64,000 nt of DNA from Sclerotinia nivalis (taxonomy: Eukaryota > Ascomycota > Leotiomycetes > Helotiales > Sclerotiniaceae): assembly GCA_029531795.1 (NCBI GenBank), contig JAPEIS010000015.1, positions 558,001 through 622,000 of the forward strand, given 5' to 3'. Positions 11,689 to 24,305 of this stretch are shown here, piece by piece (position 1 is the first letter of the stretch; each line of letters begins with the position of its first letter). The notes under the pieces are model-generated. The model did no database searches. It was not told where the DNA came from and saw nothing but the letters and a program-made list of their open reading frames with translations. The position numbers were made by a program, and so were the translations under genes.

Positions 11689-13341
11689 TTTGAGGAGTTT
11701 ATCTATTCAGATATTGGATTGGTGTGTTTGATTATATTATTGATGTGATAGCAAAGATCGAAACTTTGCGATTATATTAATATGCGATGATGAAGTTGTT
11801 GGAGCTGAAAGGCTTATGCGACAACGATGATGGTGATGATGATGATGATGATGATGATGCCGAGTCCCAAACGTGCGAATCAATTCGCTTTCCACTTAGA
11901 TAGTTGCTTATTCGCAACAACACCAAAACCTCACAACCAAATCAAAGTGAATCAAAATATCTTAAGATAAGTGAAAAAACAAAAAGAACTTTGAGGAGGG
12001 AAGCTATGTCCTCTTATCAATCCAAACCACAGACGCTGAGGTTAGGATGGATTGCCCTGCTTTTCACTATGATGCAGCCTTGTTCATTGACTTTCGGGGA
12101 TATTGATGAAAAGGGTTGGTGGATCTGGATTTTCTGATGCTTCCTTCGAGTGAAGTTAAGTTGCAAGGATTGAAAACAAGAATGTGGAGAAGAAAGAGAT
12201 GTGCTGGGCAAATTGCTGACGACAAATTGACAAATTGACAAGGCTCTAGAAAAGTCTTTCTAACAGGAATTGGTGTACCGGTGTGTCTGATGATCGAGCC
12301 TGATGTACAGAGTTTCAGAGTTTATGAGTTTATGACGTCGATGAGGTTGATTGAATTCTTATCGATAGTCAAATCTTGCTTGAATTGCGGAGGGGTTAAG
12401 ATATCTCGTCTCCTCTCCTTGCACACGATATACTCTTCAATATTGTATGTACGAGGTACTATGTACAGTCTGCAATATACAAAATGCACAAATTCAAAAG
12501 GATCAAAACACTAAAAAGAGAGATGGCTGGTTAGCCCAGTAGTGATAGGAATATAATCCTTCTAACGAGTCTTCATACAACTAAATTGAACGTCTAGCAA
12601 GCCTTATCCCATTTCTATGTTGGGTCCTTGCACCAAAAATCTATGTTTGTTGCTATGAAAATTGGCGGGGTTGGGTTTAGTGTACCAAATAAAAGAAGTG
12701 GCAGGTTATTGGCGCCCAAAGATCCTTGACTAGGTAAATGCAGGGTGACAACATTTTTTTTTAATATCGAATGAACTCGAAAACAAAAACAAAAACGGAA
12801 AGATAAATTTTTTATCATCTAAAAAAAGGCACCGAGATTATTATGTTGGGATGCTCTGGAATTAGATTTTGATCTAGGACCGGTTGGATGTAGAGCATAC
12901 CACTACTGTAAAGTTCCATTATTGTTTGCCAGCACAACAATCATTCGAGACTTTCTCAGGTACCGACGGGTACGGTTGTGGGGAAAATCACCTGTACCTG
13001 TTCGTTGTACCTGTTCGCCGAGTTGATAATGCCTACATCGATAGCGGTGAATCATCTTGTGGTCCCATAACCTGTTGTCGATTGGGACTCCATCTCTCGC
13101 CGAGTTTCTTCTGTTGTTTCAATCTACCCGAAACGTTCGTTTGCGTGTTTACTACATGATGTCGGTCAGGCTCGTACCGCTAGATCACTTTTGGCCAAAA
13201 CTTTGTCGACTTTGCGACAATAGCTTCGGCATCTCGCATGTTTCATGCTCGAAAAAGAGCAGAAGGGACTTGACAGTAAACCCGGCCCTCGTTCGATTTG
13301 TCCATCTGGACATTTCGCAATTGCACCTAGAAAGGAATTGT
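11689..13341. other. Intergenic region with GAT microsatellite
   Basis: The promoter side of the MARVEL-like gene holds a GAT/ATG trinucleotide run at about 11826-11859. Beyond it I see only short unsupported frames. Confidence 0.6.
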
Positions 13342-15042
13342 TCAACTCCGCGAGGCATCTTCACCAACCGTATATCCTCTTGCCACACCACTTCTCCCTT
13401 CTTCCACAACCGCAGCTACTTCTCTTTCTCTACCCTCTTCAATCGCCTCTTTATCGAAATCACTACCCAGACCCGTCCAGGTCCTCTTCTCCCTCAAATA
13501 TTCTGCGCCAGGGCTAACCTCTCCATTCACTGTCGCTAACTCCATTTTGGCTCGCTTGACCAGTTTATTTGATGCATTGGGTTGCAAGCCATTCTCCAAC
13601 ATTTTCTTAGGTTCCAAAGAAGTCGCCTGAGAGGAACGCATAGGCCGAGAATGCGAAACGTATCGGCCAGTTCGAAGATCGAACTCGGGAGGCATTGATT
13701 CCTCCTCGGAGTCTTCTGTATCTCCGATAGCATTTCCATTTCCTGATTCCTCGACAGCATTTGATTCGGTAGGCTCCGCGGATGGAACAGCAGCAATAGA
13801 AGCTTGCAGATTTAAGGCATTGAAATCTGCTACCCAATCCCCACCCCAGACTCGTTCATCATCACTCTGTAAAGCCAACTCCAGCTCGAAAGGTGTAATA
13901 ACTGGTTTGAACAATGCTTCCCCCTCTACCAAACTACTTTCCCAACATCCGACCACTACCCATCCTTCTATTTCGCTGAAATTCGCCAACTTCGCAGCAT
14001 TAACCTTCCCTACCACAAATGTATATGATTTTTTTCCCTTCGATCGGATGAGTGAAGCCAGGGAATTGACCGTAGGTAAATAATTCGTTACACTTAAGGT
14101 ATTAATCAGGATACCAAATACGGCACAGGAAGATAGGGATGTAAGTAAAGCATATCTCCGCATAAGCGCTCGTGCCGCGTTTGTTTTCGTCGTTTCATTT
14201 CCTGTCGTAGAATCTGTAGAGTAAATATGCATATCCTTGACTCTTCCTGACAACGTAAGTAGTAACGCAGACGGTGGTTCACTAATGTGAAATAAACTAT
14301 ACTCCTTCATATCTATGCCTTCATCCAACTTTCGATTCGGTATTATCGCACTGGGATCGTGTGTAATTTCTGGCGCAAGTAAATTTTCGTAGCCTCCGTC
14401 TCGTAATAGGGTAACAAGAGATGAAATATGCGAGTGGTAGGTGATGTCAGCCATAATGACAATTTTGTCATCCTTCTCCTTATACGTATTTTCAAATGCT
14501 TGCACGACGGACTCGAGTTTTAGAGGCCTAGATGTGAATACATAAATCACAGGTAATCGTGCGGTGGGAGATAGACAAGCGCGGCCATAATGAACGACTA
14601 CCTGCGCATCGACATGTTCGGCTGCGATTTCATCAACACAGCAAGAACCATAAGACGTATCTGCCAATATGTATAATTTATGTCGTATACTTGAGGTCGC
14701 AATGTTCGCGGATGGATTGCTGAAGTCTGTTTCTAGGCTTGAGTTTTCTGTCTTTGGAATTTCGTTCGAAGCTGGTTCGGCAGGTAATTTCCGAAGCCTA
14801 TTTTCCAGTTCTTGGAAAACTCTCGGTGCATCTGATAACATGCCATCTGAAAATTGTAAAGCTATTTTCCTCCATCCTCCTTCTCGTATCTCCTTCACCG
14901 TCCGCGAAATCTCGTAAACATCGAACAACTCTTCGTCTGAAAGTTTTGGAAGATCATCCTTTTTGATGGAGGGCGTGGGATCCTCAAATATATGTACTTC
15001 TGGTGTTGATAGAACTGGGGCTGTGGTTAGTTGTTCCATCAT
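13342..15042 (-). CDS. DPH2: Diphthamide biosynthesis protein 2 (Dph2)
   Basis: This is a subunit of the Dph1-Dph2 iron-sulfur enzyme, which moves the 3-amino-3-carboxypropyl group of S-adenosylmethionine onto a histidine of elongation factor 2, the first step of diphthamide synthesis in the cytosol. The N-terminus MMEQLTTAPVLSTPEVHIFE, the GWRKIALQFSDGML block, DTSYGSCCVDEIAAEH, VVHYGRACLS and VVVGCWESSLVEGEALFKPV are all family hallmarks. The Cys residues in the last three blocks are where cluster ligands are expected. The start gives 566 residues and matches the usual N-terminus; an in-frame ATG at 15102 would add 20 residues without family character. The C-terminal region has an acidic linker (near GDTEDSEEE) and then SRPMRSSQATSLEPKKM. 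The gene is intronless. Confidence 0.95.
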   Translation of the reverse strand: MMEQLTTAPVLSTPEVHIFEDPTPSIKKDDLPKLSDEELFDVYEISRTVKEIREGGWRKIALQFSDGMLSDAPRVFQELENRLRKLPAEPASNEIPKTENSSLETDFSNPSANIATSSIRHKLYILADTSYGSCCVDEIAAEHVDAQVVVHYGRACLSPTARLPVIYVFTSRPLKLESVVQAFENTYKEKDDKIVIMADITYHSHISSLVTLLRDGGYENLLAPEITHDPSAIIPNRKLDEGIDMKEYSLFHISEPPSALLLTLSGRVKDMHIYSTDSTTGNETTKTNAARALMRRYALLTSLSSCAVFGILINTLSVTNYLPTVNSLASLIRSKGKKSYTFVVGKVNAAKLANFSEIEGWVVVGCWESSLVEGEALFKPVITPFELELALQSDDERVWGGDWVADFNALNLQASIAAVPSAEPTESNAVEESGNGNAIGDTEDSEEESMPPEFDLRTGRYVSHSRPMRSSQATSLEPKKMLENGLQPNASNKLVKRAKMELATVNGEVSPGAEYLREKRTWTGLGSDFDKEAIEEGREREVAAVVEEGRSGVARGYTVGEDASRS

Positions 15043-16362
15043 TTTATTCCGTTTTGTCAAAGAAAATTCACATGGCGGGGTTGAAATTATATTGCCGTTC
15101 AACCCCGCGGCAAAGTCAAGGCGGTGAGAAATTATGGAATGGCAATATAATTTTCTTACCTTCCGCTACATTTGATACTTAGAGCACAACATCAAATACT
15201 GCTAGATATTGGCACTTTCCCATATCCTCCCTGTTCTCCGTCTTATTTACTATGTATTTAAGCACAAATACATCTGGAACCAACAAAGTGTCGTTCAGCA
15301 GCAATTCAGAGGCGATAGAAATGACCTCGAGCAGCTCCATTCAGCAGCGCGGGTTGGTGTGCAGCAAGTGCTGGCTATCAAATCACTTCAATAAGGATGT
15401 GGTCGTACCATCATTGATATTGGTACACGATCATTCAGTGCCACCGTATGCGCAAATCATTTTGGTCTACGTCATTATCCTTGTAGTCCGCACGCAGCTG
15501 TTTCGAATAATTTTGCGATGAGCTGGTGGAATAGAAAAGGGGCTCGGCAGACAACATTCACATTTCCTTTCACGTTCTTGCTACCACTTACAATATTCAG
15601 ACTTATTTACTTTTGTCATTCATTTCTTTCTCTTGTGTATAGAGATATCATACATCAGCATTGTGGATCTCATTTTAAAAGCTACTGTGTACCTTCTGTC
15701 ATTGTCGGCAAATTCTTTTCTTTGTACATAGTTGTTCTTGAAGTTATCCTAGAACTCTACCTCTTCCAAACGTTCTTGCGATACTAAAAATGGTGTTTGG
15801 TTGCTTCAAGCTTCTATAATAAAAATGAGAAGGGTATTTATTCAGATCGTGCAACAGATCACGGCCTGTTTCATTCGGACTCCGACCAACGTTAGGAACT
15901 TCTTGCCATGCTCGCTGTGCAACCTCGCACACCTCATCTGATGATATGTAATCTGTTATGATATTTCAACCATTTTCAGAAGTACCGTTCATCCTTTGAG
16001 TGATGTACTTTGTACAGCGTTGGCATGGTCATAATATGCGATTTACTGCACGACAAGGTTATCGATGGTCATTATCTGGAGGGCTCCCCCGTGACCAGGC
16101 TTTGTGCTTTATTCGTGATTGGTGACCTGATTACGCGGGGGAATTTGGTTGATGGCTACACACAAGAGGCTATGCTGCAGCCCTTCTCATGCAAGGTAAT
16201 TCTGGCTGGCCTATTTTGCAAGCTTCGAAATGCATTAGATTTATGGGCGAGGTTTTTGATATTTACACTTCATCGCATCCACATCCCCTGAGTTCATCCA
16301 GTTTCTTGGGAAAATATCTCGTCATTTCAACAATAAGTCTTCGTTTTGGTCATATCGCGCCT
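15043..16362. other. Divergent intergenic region, nothing recognised
   Basis: This is the shared upstream region of DPH2 and the Clr5-domain gene. Open frames here are short and hydrophobic or repetitive, and none can be supported. Confidence 0.5.
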
Positions 16363-17330
16363 ATGGATCATTCGCCAATACTTCCTATGGACAATCTCAC
16401 AGCCTTACCGATATCTACCTCTGGCATCGGTGCGCCCCAAGCGTTTGGAGCTCATTACTTCGCAGCAGAAGTTCCGAAGAAAATCCCAGCCTACCGGGGG
16501 AAAGCTATCACCGAAGCAGACTGGCCGACTCTCAAGCCAATTATCTACCGTCTTTATATCAGTGAGAAGTTAACATTCCCCAAAGTTAAAGAGGCATTGA
16601 ATGTCGAATTGGGGTACGACATCACGGAAGTTTTCCCACGGTAAATATGTGTTTTGGCATTTGGAGAACCTAATATCTTGATGAGAGAAAAAGAAAACGG
16701 CAATTCACTCGAAAAATCGAAGAATGGGGCTTCAGAAAGAACTTTAGAAAAGATGAAAGAGAAGAAATCGTGAAGGGTGGAAACATTCCGCAAAGATTCA
16801 TCCACGACTCACGAATCAATCAAAAGCGAGTTGACCGCTTACAGAGGAGAAATGGTGCGCGCATGAGTGTTGGATCAGAAAATCATAGCAGTGGCATGCT
16901 CTCAACTCAAGATCGCACGCTCCCTAAAACAACTAAAATCGCCGAAGAAGATCCTGGAAGCCACGACACAATAACTGAAGAGATTCCCACGTCAAACAGT
17001 CCAGGCGATACGATCATCACAGGGGCAATGGTCCCATGGACATCTAATCAGGCAGCCGACAACAGCTCTCGACTTTCGCGGTTGACTGAATCGTCTACAC
17101 AGCTTGAGATTAAAAAAACCATTACAACCACAAGTTTTGACAACGGGGATGAAAATGTGGAAGAAAGACAAGATATATGTGGAAGGAAGACAATTTATGC
17201 CTGGAACGGAGTTGAAGGAGCTTCAAAAACCATATGGCAGCACTTTAGCATGCGGCGGACCGTGTCTCGCTCAACAAAATGGTCACTATCAAAAAGATTC
17301 TTGTACCAAGACCACACAACAGGGACATAA
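16363..17330 (+). CDS. Clr5-domain protein
   Basis: Two exons, 16363-16640 and 16688-17330, join across a 47-base GTAAAT...GAGAG intron to give 306 residues. Residues about 48-115 form a Clr5-like domain: ITEADWPTLKPIIYRLYISE, then across the intron KRQFTRKIEEWGFRKN. The Trp and the RKN end fit the family consensus. Clr5 domains are short helix-rich modules found in large numbers in filamentous ascomycetes, often in putative transcriptional regulators; their function is mostly unknown. The rest is polar and Thr/Ser-rich with no other domain. The last 70 residues are uncertain, because a second frame is open over 17104-17475 and an A7 run lies at about 17112-17118. The alternative acceptor at the end of AAAAAG would remove one or two basic residues. 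Confidence 0.7.
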
Positions 17331-18453
17331 TTCAACAATGCCTCAATCTCATTGGAGTCCCATTCTCGAAATTGACATCTTCCCGACATCAATAAACCCC
17401 AAAAATTGCGCACAGAAGGGCTTGATCCAGTCATGCGCGTCGCTTAAAAGGGAGTCAAGAGAAGTGCGAGAATAAATTATCGAAAGTGAAAAGAATTCTA
17501 CCTTCACATTCTTCAAGAATTATATCGGCTTTGGAGCGCTTGGCTTTTACCTAGCATGGACAGGCGAATTGAAGTAAACACGACAGTGCGTGTAGAGAAA
17601 TACTACAATTAAGACTAAAACAGAAATGTCGAAATATTTACCAAATTGTAGAAGTCGGTTTTTGCATCATCGACTCTTGCCTGTGTTTCGACAAATTCAA
17701 GATTGAGATGGACTTTTATGGCATTCTACACTCATGGATACAAAAGACCATGGATTATCAACACCTGTTACACGTTCAATCCCTAATTCTATGTTCTTTC
17801 CAACACCAGAAGCGCAATACACAATAAGCCCGCAACTCCCGAAAATGTTATCGTCCCATACATCCACCCTGCATTCACGTCCGCAACCCAAGGTTTAATA
17901 TCAAACGCCGCGCTTAATCTAAAGCTCGCCCGCTCTAGATGCTTCTGCTGGCTTCCCAATGAAGTATTTGATGGTAGAGTTGACGGTTATAGGGTTAATG
18001 CATAAAGAACTGAATTTTACGAGGACAGTTGCGAGTGTCAGAACTACCAAGTGGGGATGGTAGAGCATCGGGCGAATGTTTCCACAGACACATCAGAAGC
18101 GTCTAAGTTTTGTTCATATTTAAGTCCCTGTAATTAAATCAAACTGACAGATAATTCTCAAAGTTAATATGGATAATCCAAAGACTTTCCGTTCTGCCTC
18201 GAAACCTCCCTGATACTTTTCTATGTCCGTTTTATTTCTCACAATTTAGTAAGTTCGCTTGGGGCATCTGGATATACACCACTATGGATTATGGATTATT
18301 GCGGTTCTAGGAGAAATCTACTTTTGAATACACTCCAATAAGGACCAGAAAGACTACTGCATTCTAATTGCATTACGAACAAGATTCTCCGCGAATGAAC
18401 CGCTAAGCTTCGTTGGAGTTTGTTTCATTCTCTGCATGCCATGACCCATGATA
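17331..18453. other. Intergenic region, nothing clear
   Basis: The DNA between the Clr5 gene and the decayed relic holds no supported coding frame. The second frame of the Clr5 region ends inside it at 17475. Confidence 0.5.
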
Positions 18454-18895
18454 TAGAATTTACAAATGCACAAGAGGAGAAGATTTTGCATCATCTGATT
18501 GTTCCCGGAGTAGGGGCATTATAGAAAGCGAAACAAAAGCAAAGCTTGAGGATATTGAAATGGGAGACCCAAATTATTTAGTGAGGACTTTGGAGGATGA
18601 TTCAAATAGTAAGGGAAGAGTGGGGATTGTTATTTTGGTCAAGATGGATGTAATGGTTGAGAAGAAAAGGAGTAGAGATGATGAGAGATATAAGTTGATG
18701 CGGGATTTCATTGGTCCGTTGAGGAAATTGCCTGCAGAATTTAGTTGTAGGGCGGGTCAATTTGTGGCATGAGCATGCGATTAAGAATGCTCGGACGGAA
18801 TTTAGGACTATGAGGGAGAAGGTGGATAATTATAGTGAGTCGAGGCAAAATAATGGGGTCTCGGAATGGAATATTAGGAGTTGGATGGCGTGCTA
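18454..18895 (+). pseudogene. Decayed coding relic, family unknown
   Basis: One frame is open from about 18454 to 18772 and includes an ATG at 18560 (MGDPNYLVRTLEDDSNSKGR). It reads like real protein, with an acidic and basic helical stretch and LMRDFIGPLRKLPAEF. It then hits stops, but a different frame takes over at about 18735 and reads LVVGRVNLWHEHAIKNARTE onward to a TAA at 18893-18895. A single small indel near 18735-18745 would explain the switch. I do not recognise the family. The frame change could instead be a short intron, but no good GT..AG pair is evident at that point. Confidence 0.4.
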
Positions 18896-19460
18896 AATAC
18901 GGTAAGGAAATGAGATGACGGGATCATTACCACGCTAGATGCCATGATAATTTACAGAAATATCGAATACCAAGAACATTTTGGCGTTGAAGGTATCCCA
19001 AAATCATCTATGTTTCTTCCCTCAATTTCAAAAGCACATTAGAAGAGACAGTTTTTGAGAAATGAATGTTTAATATATATTCTTAAAAAGTACTGCCACT
19101 TCAAACGAGAGTCGTGGACTGGCAGTATGAAAATGAAATATGTCTATGCATATCCAAGGAGTGTTATATATAAACTAAACGAATGATAGTGCCCAATGCC
19201 TGACTTTTTCCCATTTCCTTCCGATGTAGTAAGAACCAACCCAAGCCCAGGTGTAAATGTGGTTTACAAACGGTTGAATGCTCTCCTCTAGCCACAGTCT
19301 CTATACTCCTACATCATATGTAGCAGTGTAGATCAAACGTGCCATTGCAAAGTCGAAACTTCCATCGCCGGTTGAATGATCGTGGTGTCATCATCCTTAC
19401 TCTATCGTCTTATATCACCATTTGCTAAAACGCTTTCGTAACAAATCAACACATCCCATC
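18896..19460. other. Intergenic region, nothing clear
   Basis: This AT-rich DNA lies downstream of two converging units. No coding frame can be supported. Confidence 0.5.
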
Positions 19461-19901
19461 TCAATCATCTTCCTCGTCCTCAACATCCATCCCATTAGCA
19501 AAAAGCACCTTCGTCCTTGGCGAACCCGGCGCTTTAGGCGCTAATCTCTTCGGAATAAAAAACCCAGGTCGTTCGTAGAAATAATGAGGTTTAGGGCTAT
19601 CTGGCATTCTTCTATAGATCAACTCGCTAGGATGACGAGACTCATATCTGGAAGGAGGTTCGAGGAATGGTGATGAAGGCTGTGAGGTTCGTGATTGGGA
19701 TGAGGATGTAGATGATGTGGAGGATGCGGAAAGAGACCGCATGAGTGTTAGTGGTTTGGGGCTGAATTGGTAGATGTGTGTTGAGGTGCTTGATGATGTT
19801 GAGGCTGTAGAGGAGGTTGAGTAGGAGCGAGTGAGTGCTCTGTTCTTAGGCGTACAAGGGGTATTTGAGGTGGAATTGTAGGAAGTGGTTGATGAAGACA
19901 T
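19461..19901 (-). CDS. Small Ser/Thr-rich protein of unknown function
   Basis: A single-exon 146-residue frame starts MSSSTTSYNSTSNTP. Residues 1-80 are almost entirely Ser, Thr and small residues with scattered Arg-Ser-Tyr/Leu pairs (LTRSYSTSS, LMRSLSASS), which look like kinase target sites. Residues 80-146 are more ordered: YESRHPSELIYRRMPDSPKP, YFYERPGFFIPKRLAPKAPG, and an acidic end DVEDEEDD. There is no signal peptide or membrane helix. The well-structured C-terminal half argues that it is real. No function is inferred. Confidence 0.65.
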   Translation of the reverse strand: MSSSTTSYNSTSNTPCTPKNRALTRSYSTSSTASTSSSTSTHIYQFSPKPLTLMRSLSASSTSSTSSSQSRTSQPSSPFLEPPSRYESRHPSELIYRRMPDSPKPHYFYERPGFFIPKRLAPKAPGSPRTKVLFANGMDVEDEEDD

Positions 19902-21829
19902 TTTGGGTGGCGATTCTGTAGTAATTGGTTTCGGTGATTTCCAACTTGAGATTTAAGGAATGATTCTTCGAGAGACGTAAATGAATGTAGCATATAAGTA
20001 AAGAATGTGTATTCAGATCGCTCTCTACAATCCAATAATGATCCAACAGCGAAAAGAACAACAAACACGCACGTCATTCAATAGTGCCAAGTAACTGACA
20101 AACGTAAAATGAGACGATTAAAGAAAGACAAGAAGAAAAGATTGGCCGTAAACTATCGGTACCAAGAACAAGAATGAGAACAAAAACAGGGAGAAACGTC
20201 CAATACATAAAGACCTCAAATGAGGCTCATCAACCACATTACATCAACTGTTCCTTGAACTCTTCCTTGAACTTCCTTCCCCATCACATAATTAAAAAAT
20301 AGGAAGATTATGATTATTCCTACAGACCACATGGCATCCATGCACTCCATATTTCATGCGCACATCATCGTGCTGATAAGGAATGCACGTATATTTGTGG
20401 GGAAATCATCCATTTCATCCATAGCTTTCTTTATGTATGAGAACTCTAAAGACCTTTGACGCTGGGAGAAGTGTCGCATTGACCAGTAGGAAGAGGGCGG
20501 GGAGGAATCAGGTGGATGTTGTGCCTGATGCAAGGTTGAGTACGGCGCAGTATGGCTGGTGGAATTGATGTGATGTTGGTACCGCGAAGAAAGTTAATCG
20601 TGAGCTAATTCACGCCGATAAGCAAAGGTGCGTGGAAAGTGGGAGGAGTTATCTTGTTTGGACCTGCTCCGTAATGTCACGTTATCATTTCAAATTTATC
20701 ATCCAACCATTCCGAAACCAGAACATACTTACTGATCGATAACATGTACGGAGTGTGAACACATCCCAAGATTCTCATATTCCATCAAATTCATGATCAG
20801 TACACCCACCGCGACGCGCTTCAGTTGACGGTCCCATCTCCAAGTACCTAAATGACCCACATCTAGAAATAGAAACAAAAGTAGCACAGGACATCTAAAG
20901 GCACTTGCTCGGCATTGCGCCTCGCCTCCAACCAGTATATTTCCCCAAGTTATCAAGCGTTTCGATATTAATCCTCTGCTCATTATCACGAAAAATGTAC
21001 GGACCGAATGTGATTTTGTAGTATGGTGAAATGTTTTTTTGCTTTCATCGGAATTCTCACTCGATGCCATGAGCATGTCCACTTTTCCTGTGGCAGCCCA
21101 GGCTTTCTTGCATATTATATACAGTAAGTAAAATTATTAGGATTGAGAAAAGAATGATAGAAATAGATGAAATTAACTAAATGATTTTGTGATGAATCTA
21201 ATTATGTGACGAGAATTTAGTACATGTACGTAATGAATTTGAGTAGTCAAGTTTTGGAATAGACGCCAGTCATGGATATGAAGGAGAACGTTTAATTTGT
21301 AGAAAGAAAGGGCATAATTAATTCTTCGCCTCTTATCTTACATTCCGACGACTCAGTGGATGGCAAAGTTTAAACCCGAGTTTTGCCTCAGAGATAAGCT
21401 ATCAAAGTTCAATAACGGTACCTCTAATTCTTCAGATATCCAAATTTCTAGGCATTGGTTATCTCTTTCTGTCTCTAGTCCCTCCGTAAAGTCCTTCAGT
21501 TGCCTACCGCATTGGCCACGAATTAGCCATTGGTCTACATGCAGGCAGCACGGAAAATTCAGTTAAATGACGACCCGCAAGTCATTTGATCGGATTCAGC
21601 ATTTCTCAATAACGAGTGACGTCGATTCTAACAATAAGCGTTGAGTTGGAGCCCGAAATAAGGTGTATAGGTTGTTGAAAACACATAAGCGAGCCCCTTC
21701 ATGTTGGTAGCCAGTTACAATAGTTTACTGACTTTCTGTTTGATTTGGCAGATAGGTTCTAATTTCATGAAGTACATACAATTAATATAAATAAGCATCG
21801 TAGGAATAACTGCTATTCAATTGCGGTTC
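19902..21829. other. Long intergenic region, nothing supported
   Basis: A 117-codon minus-strand frame at 20729-21082 is the only sizeable one and has no family character. The rest is AT-rich with short frames. Confidence 0.5.
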
Positions 21830-23772
21830 TCAAATGTATTCAACAAATGGTAATCCAGTTTGCCCTTGGATAATTTCTAACGCCTGAATAACCTTCTCAT
21901 CTTCGTACCTAGGAATAAAATATTAGCAAAAATTAATTCAAACTGTTGTCATGACTTACCGTCTACCAATCAACTGCAAGCTAATAGGTGCGTCCTTATA
22001 ACCCTCGGCGCCATATTGTTCCCATAAATCCCAGTTGTACTTGTCCTTGTCATTTCTCGGCGTGTACGTCTCTTTGACGTTATCTTTTGTGACATCGACC
22101 TTATCCACTGGAAATACTATGGCTGGATAATCTAACAGATTCCATTGCGAGGTGTATCCCCACCATTTAGCGGTATCTAGTTTTGGCGCACTCCCTGGTC
22201 CCACCGGAGACAATATGACGTCTACCATTCTTTCTAGCCCACCATTCGGTGTTTTCAAAGTCGCTGTTTCGTTCCAAATGTTTGCATATTCAGTACGATA
22301 GTTATCTCGTTGTACTTGGGAGTTCCACATGGAGGCAATGCTGTGTGATTGTACGTGCTGGTTTTGAGTGATGATGTGCTCAGTGAGAGGTCGCAGGGGC
22401 TCTCCGGATTCTTTGATCACATCGAGTTCTTGCTCTCCACCATCCGAGAAATATAGATTGGCCTAAAAGAAATCAGTAGTGGAGACGAGGCAGAAGACAT
22501 CATGCTCACAATTATTTCCCAAGCGAGGTCATGCTTGTACGGCTTCCACTCAACCACTTCTATATTGTTATTCGTTTTGAGCTTGTTCACGACTTGCTGC
22601 AATGCTCTAGTAACTGGCGGATGTGGTTTCACAACCCCATCATCCCATAAAATGGCAACCTTCAATTTCTTACCAGGAAAGAAATCTTCTTCTTTCCAAG
22701 GGAAAGGCAAAAGAGAGGGTTCTTTATACCAAGGCTTCGCGTCAATGAGCGTTTTAATAAAGACTTTGCAGCCTTCCAAGCTTGTTGATAATGGTCCAAT
22801 TGTGGCAACGATGTGTTCGGAACCAGCCATCGTTGCAGTCCATCCGTCTACTGGTAGCCGACGTGTTGTTGGCTTCATACCATATAAGCCTGTACAAAGG
22901 TAAGCATATTTTCATTCAACTACTTCACTCTCTCCATTACCATTGTTTGCCGCTGGTGAACGGATTGAACCACCAATATCAGTTCCAACACCAAGACATG
23001 AGCCCCTGAACCCAACCAACGCTCCTTCACCTCCAGAAGAGCCGCCACAAGTCAACGTGGTATTAAAAGGGTTTACAGTCACTCTAACAAATATATCAGC
23101 GGGGTCAATTTAAGTTGCAGAGAGATTTACCCGTATATGTTGTTACTCGTCTCTAAATGCATTAGGGTCTGAGGTTGTGTGGTCCTAGCATATAAAATTG
23201 CACCTGCATTCAATAGAATTTCCACAATATGTGAATCGACTGGACTTGTCCTGCCAACCCAAGCAACGAATCCCGCATTATGATCCAAATCTTTGATCCC
23301 AACATGTTCTTTTACGCTTATCGGTAAGCCGTGAAGGGGACCAAGAGTCTTTCCATTCGTTTTGAGATATTCATCTAGGTATTTCGCACGAGAAAGGGCT
23401 CGCTCGGGTAATAATTCGGTGATGCAATTAGTCTGAATATGGATTAGTCTCAAGTAAACTCGTATAAATGAGTAAACATACCACTTTTTGTGCCAATCCG
23501 GCTCTTCTCAAGAATGCATTCGTGACCTCGGTTGAACTTAACTCTCCTTTTGCAAGTTTAGCCAAAAGATCTTCGACTGTAGCTTCAGTAATTTTGATTT
23601 CATCAGATGTTAGTACTTGTTTCGCAACTAATAATGTGTTCAATGGAATGTTAGTGATATCCGGGACAGTTGGCTGGACAGCTGCGATAGTCTCATCACG
23701 GTATCTTTGCCTATCTTTGGCGACCTCCTGCCAAGATGCACCAGATGCTGTTGTTACTATTGAAGGTGCCAT
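21830..23772 (-). CDS. Amidase (amidase-signature family, acetamidase-like)
   Basis: Six exons on the minus strand, 23772-23482, 23432-23131, 23083-22941, 22889-22510, 22462-21960 and 21908-21830, join in frame to 565 residues. The protein begins [20 protein letters not shown] and ends GLPFVEYI. The Ser-cisSer-Lys triad is complete: Lys138 in [10 protein letters not shown], Ser213 in GGSSGGE and Ser237 in DIGGSIRSP, with the same spacings (75 and 24) as in fatty-acid amide hydrolase. Such enzymes hydrolyse small or fatty amides to acid and ammonia. The fungal acetamidase/general amidase group fits best, and the substrate cannot be read from sequence. Length is normal and no signal peptide is seen. 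The frame extends upstream of the chosen ATG, but that extension has no family likeness. Confidence 0.92.
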
Positions 23773-24305
23773 GCTAACTGAGAAATAACTATTTGGTGAA
23801 GATGGAACATATGACGGCAAACCTAGAGAGGTTTGGATTTGAAGACTATTTAAACGGAAATCGTGTACAAACCTAAACATGTCGCACTTACATTTAATAA
23901 GAGCTTGAATTTCCATTATCAGTGGAGACGATAAGGAAAGAGAAGCTTCAGATGATCGAATATTGTTATCGTGTGTTTCCGAAAAACGGGCGGGGTAGGT
24001 AGCTGAAAGTGCCATTCCCAAACTGGAAAGTCCTCACGATACGTGGGATATACCGTGTACGATTTGCGGGCGGTAAAAACTGGCAAAATAGATTGAAGCT
24101 TGTATTCTATTCTATTAGAAACAATCTTTCAAATGCCCTTGGCAAGCCGCTGCAACCCGCTATCCTATACCATGATCCTTTCAAGCTGCATATTTCAAAC
24201 TCCAAACTCCATTTCCATAGACCGGGTATAATTCCACCATTTTATTTTATTGCTTTTGCTGTCTTTTGCTGTACGGTTGTCGGCATTCAATGGGTCTCGC
24301 TCGTC
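23773..24305. other. Intergenic region, nothing clear
   Basis: This lies between the amidase start and the stop of the next minus-strand gene. The only open frames are an upstream extension of the amidase frame and antisense shadow. Confidence 0.5.

Noticed and set aside
12884..13539. Two plus-strand frames near the 3' end of DPH2
   Set aside because: One is antisense to DPH2 and the other has Cys-rich but featureless sequence with no start context.
20729..21082. 117-codon minus-strand frame
   Set aside because: No family, no helix pattern and isolated in a long AT-rich gap.
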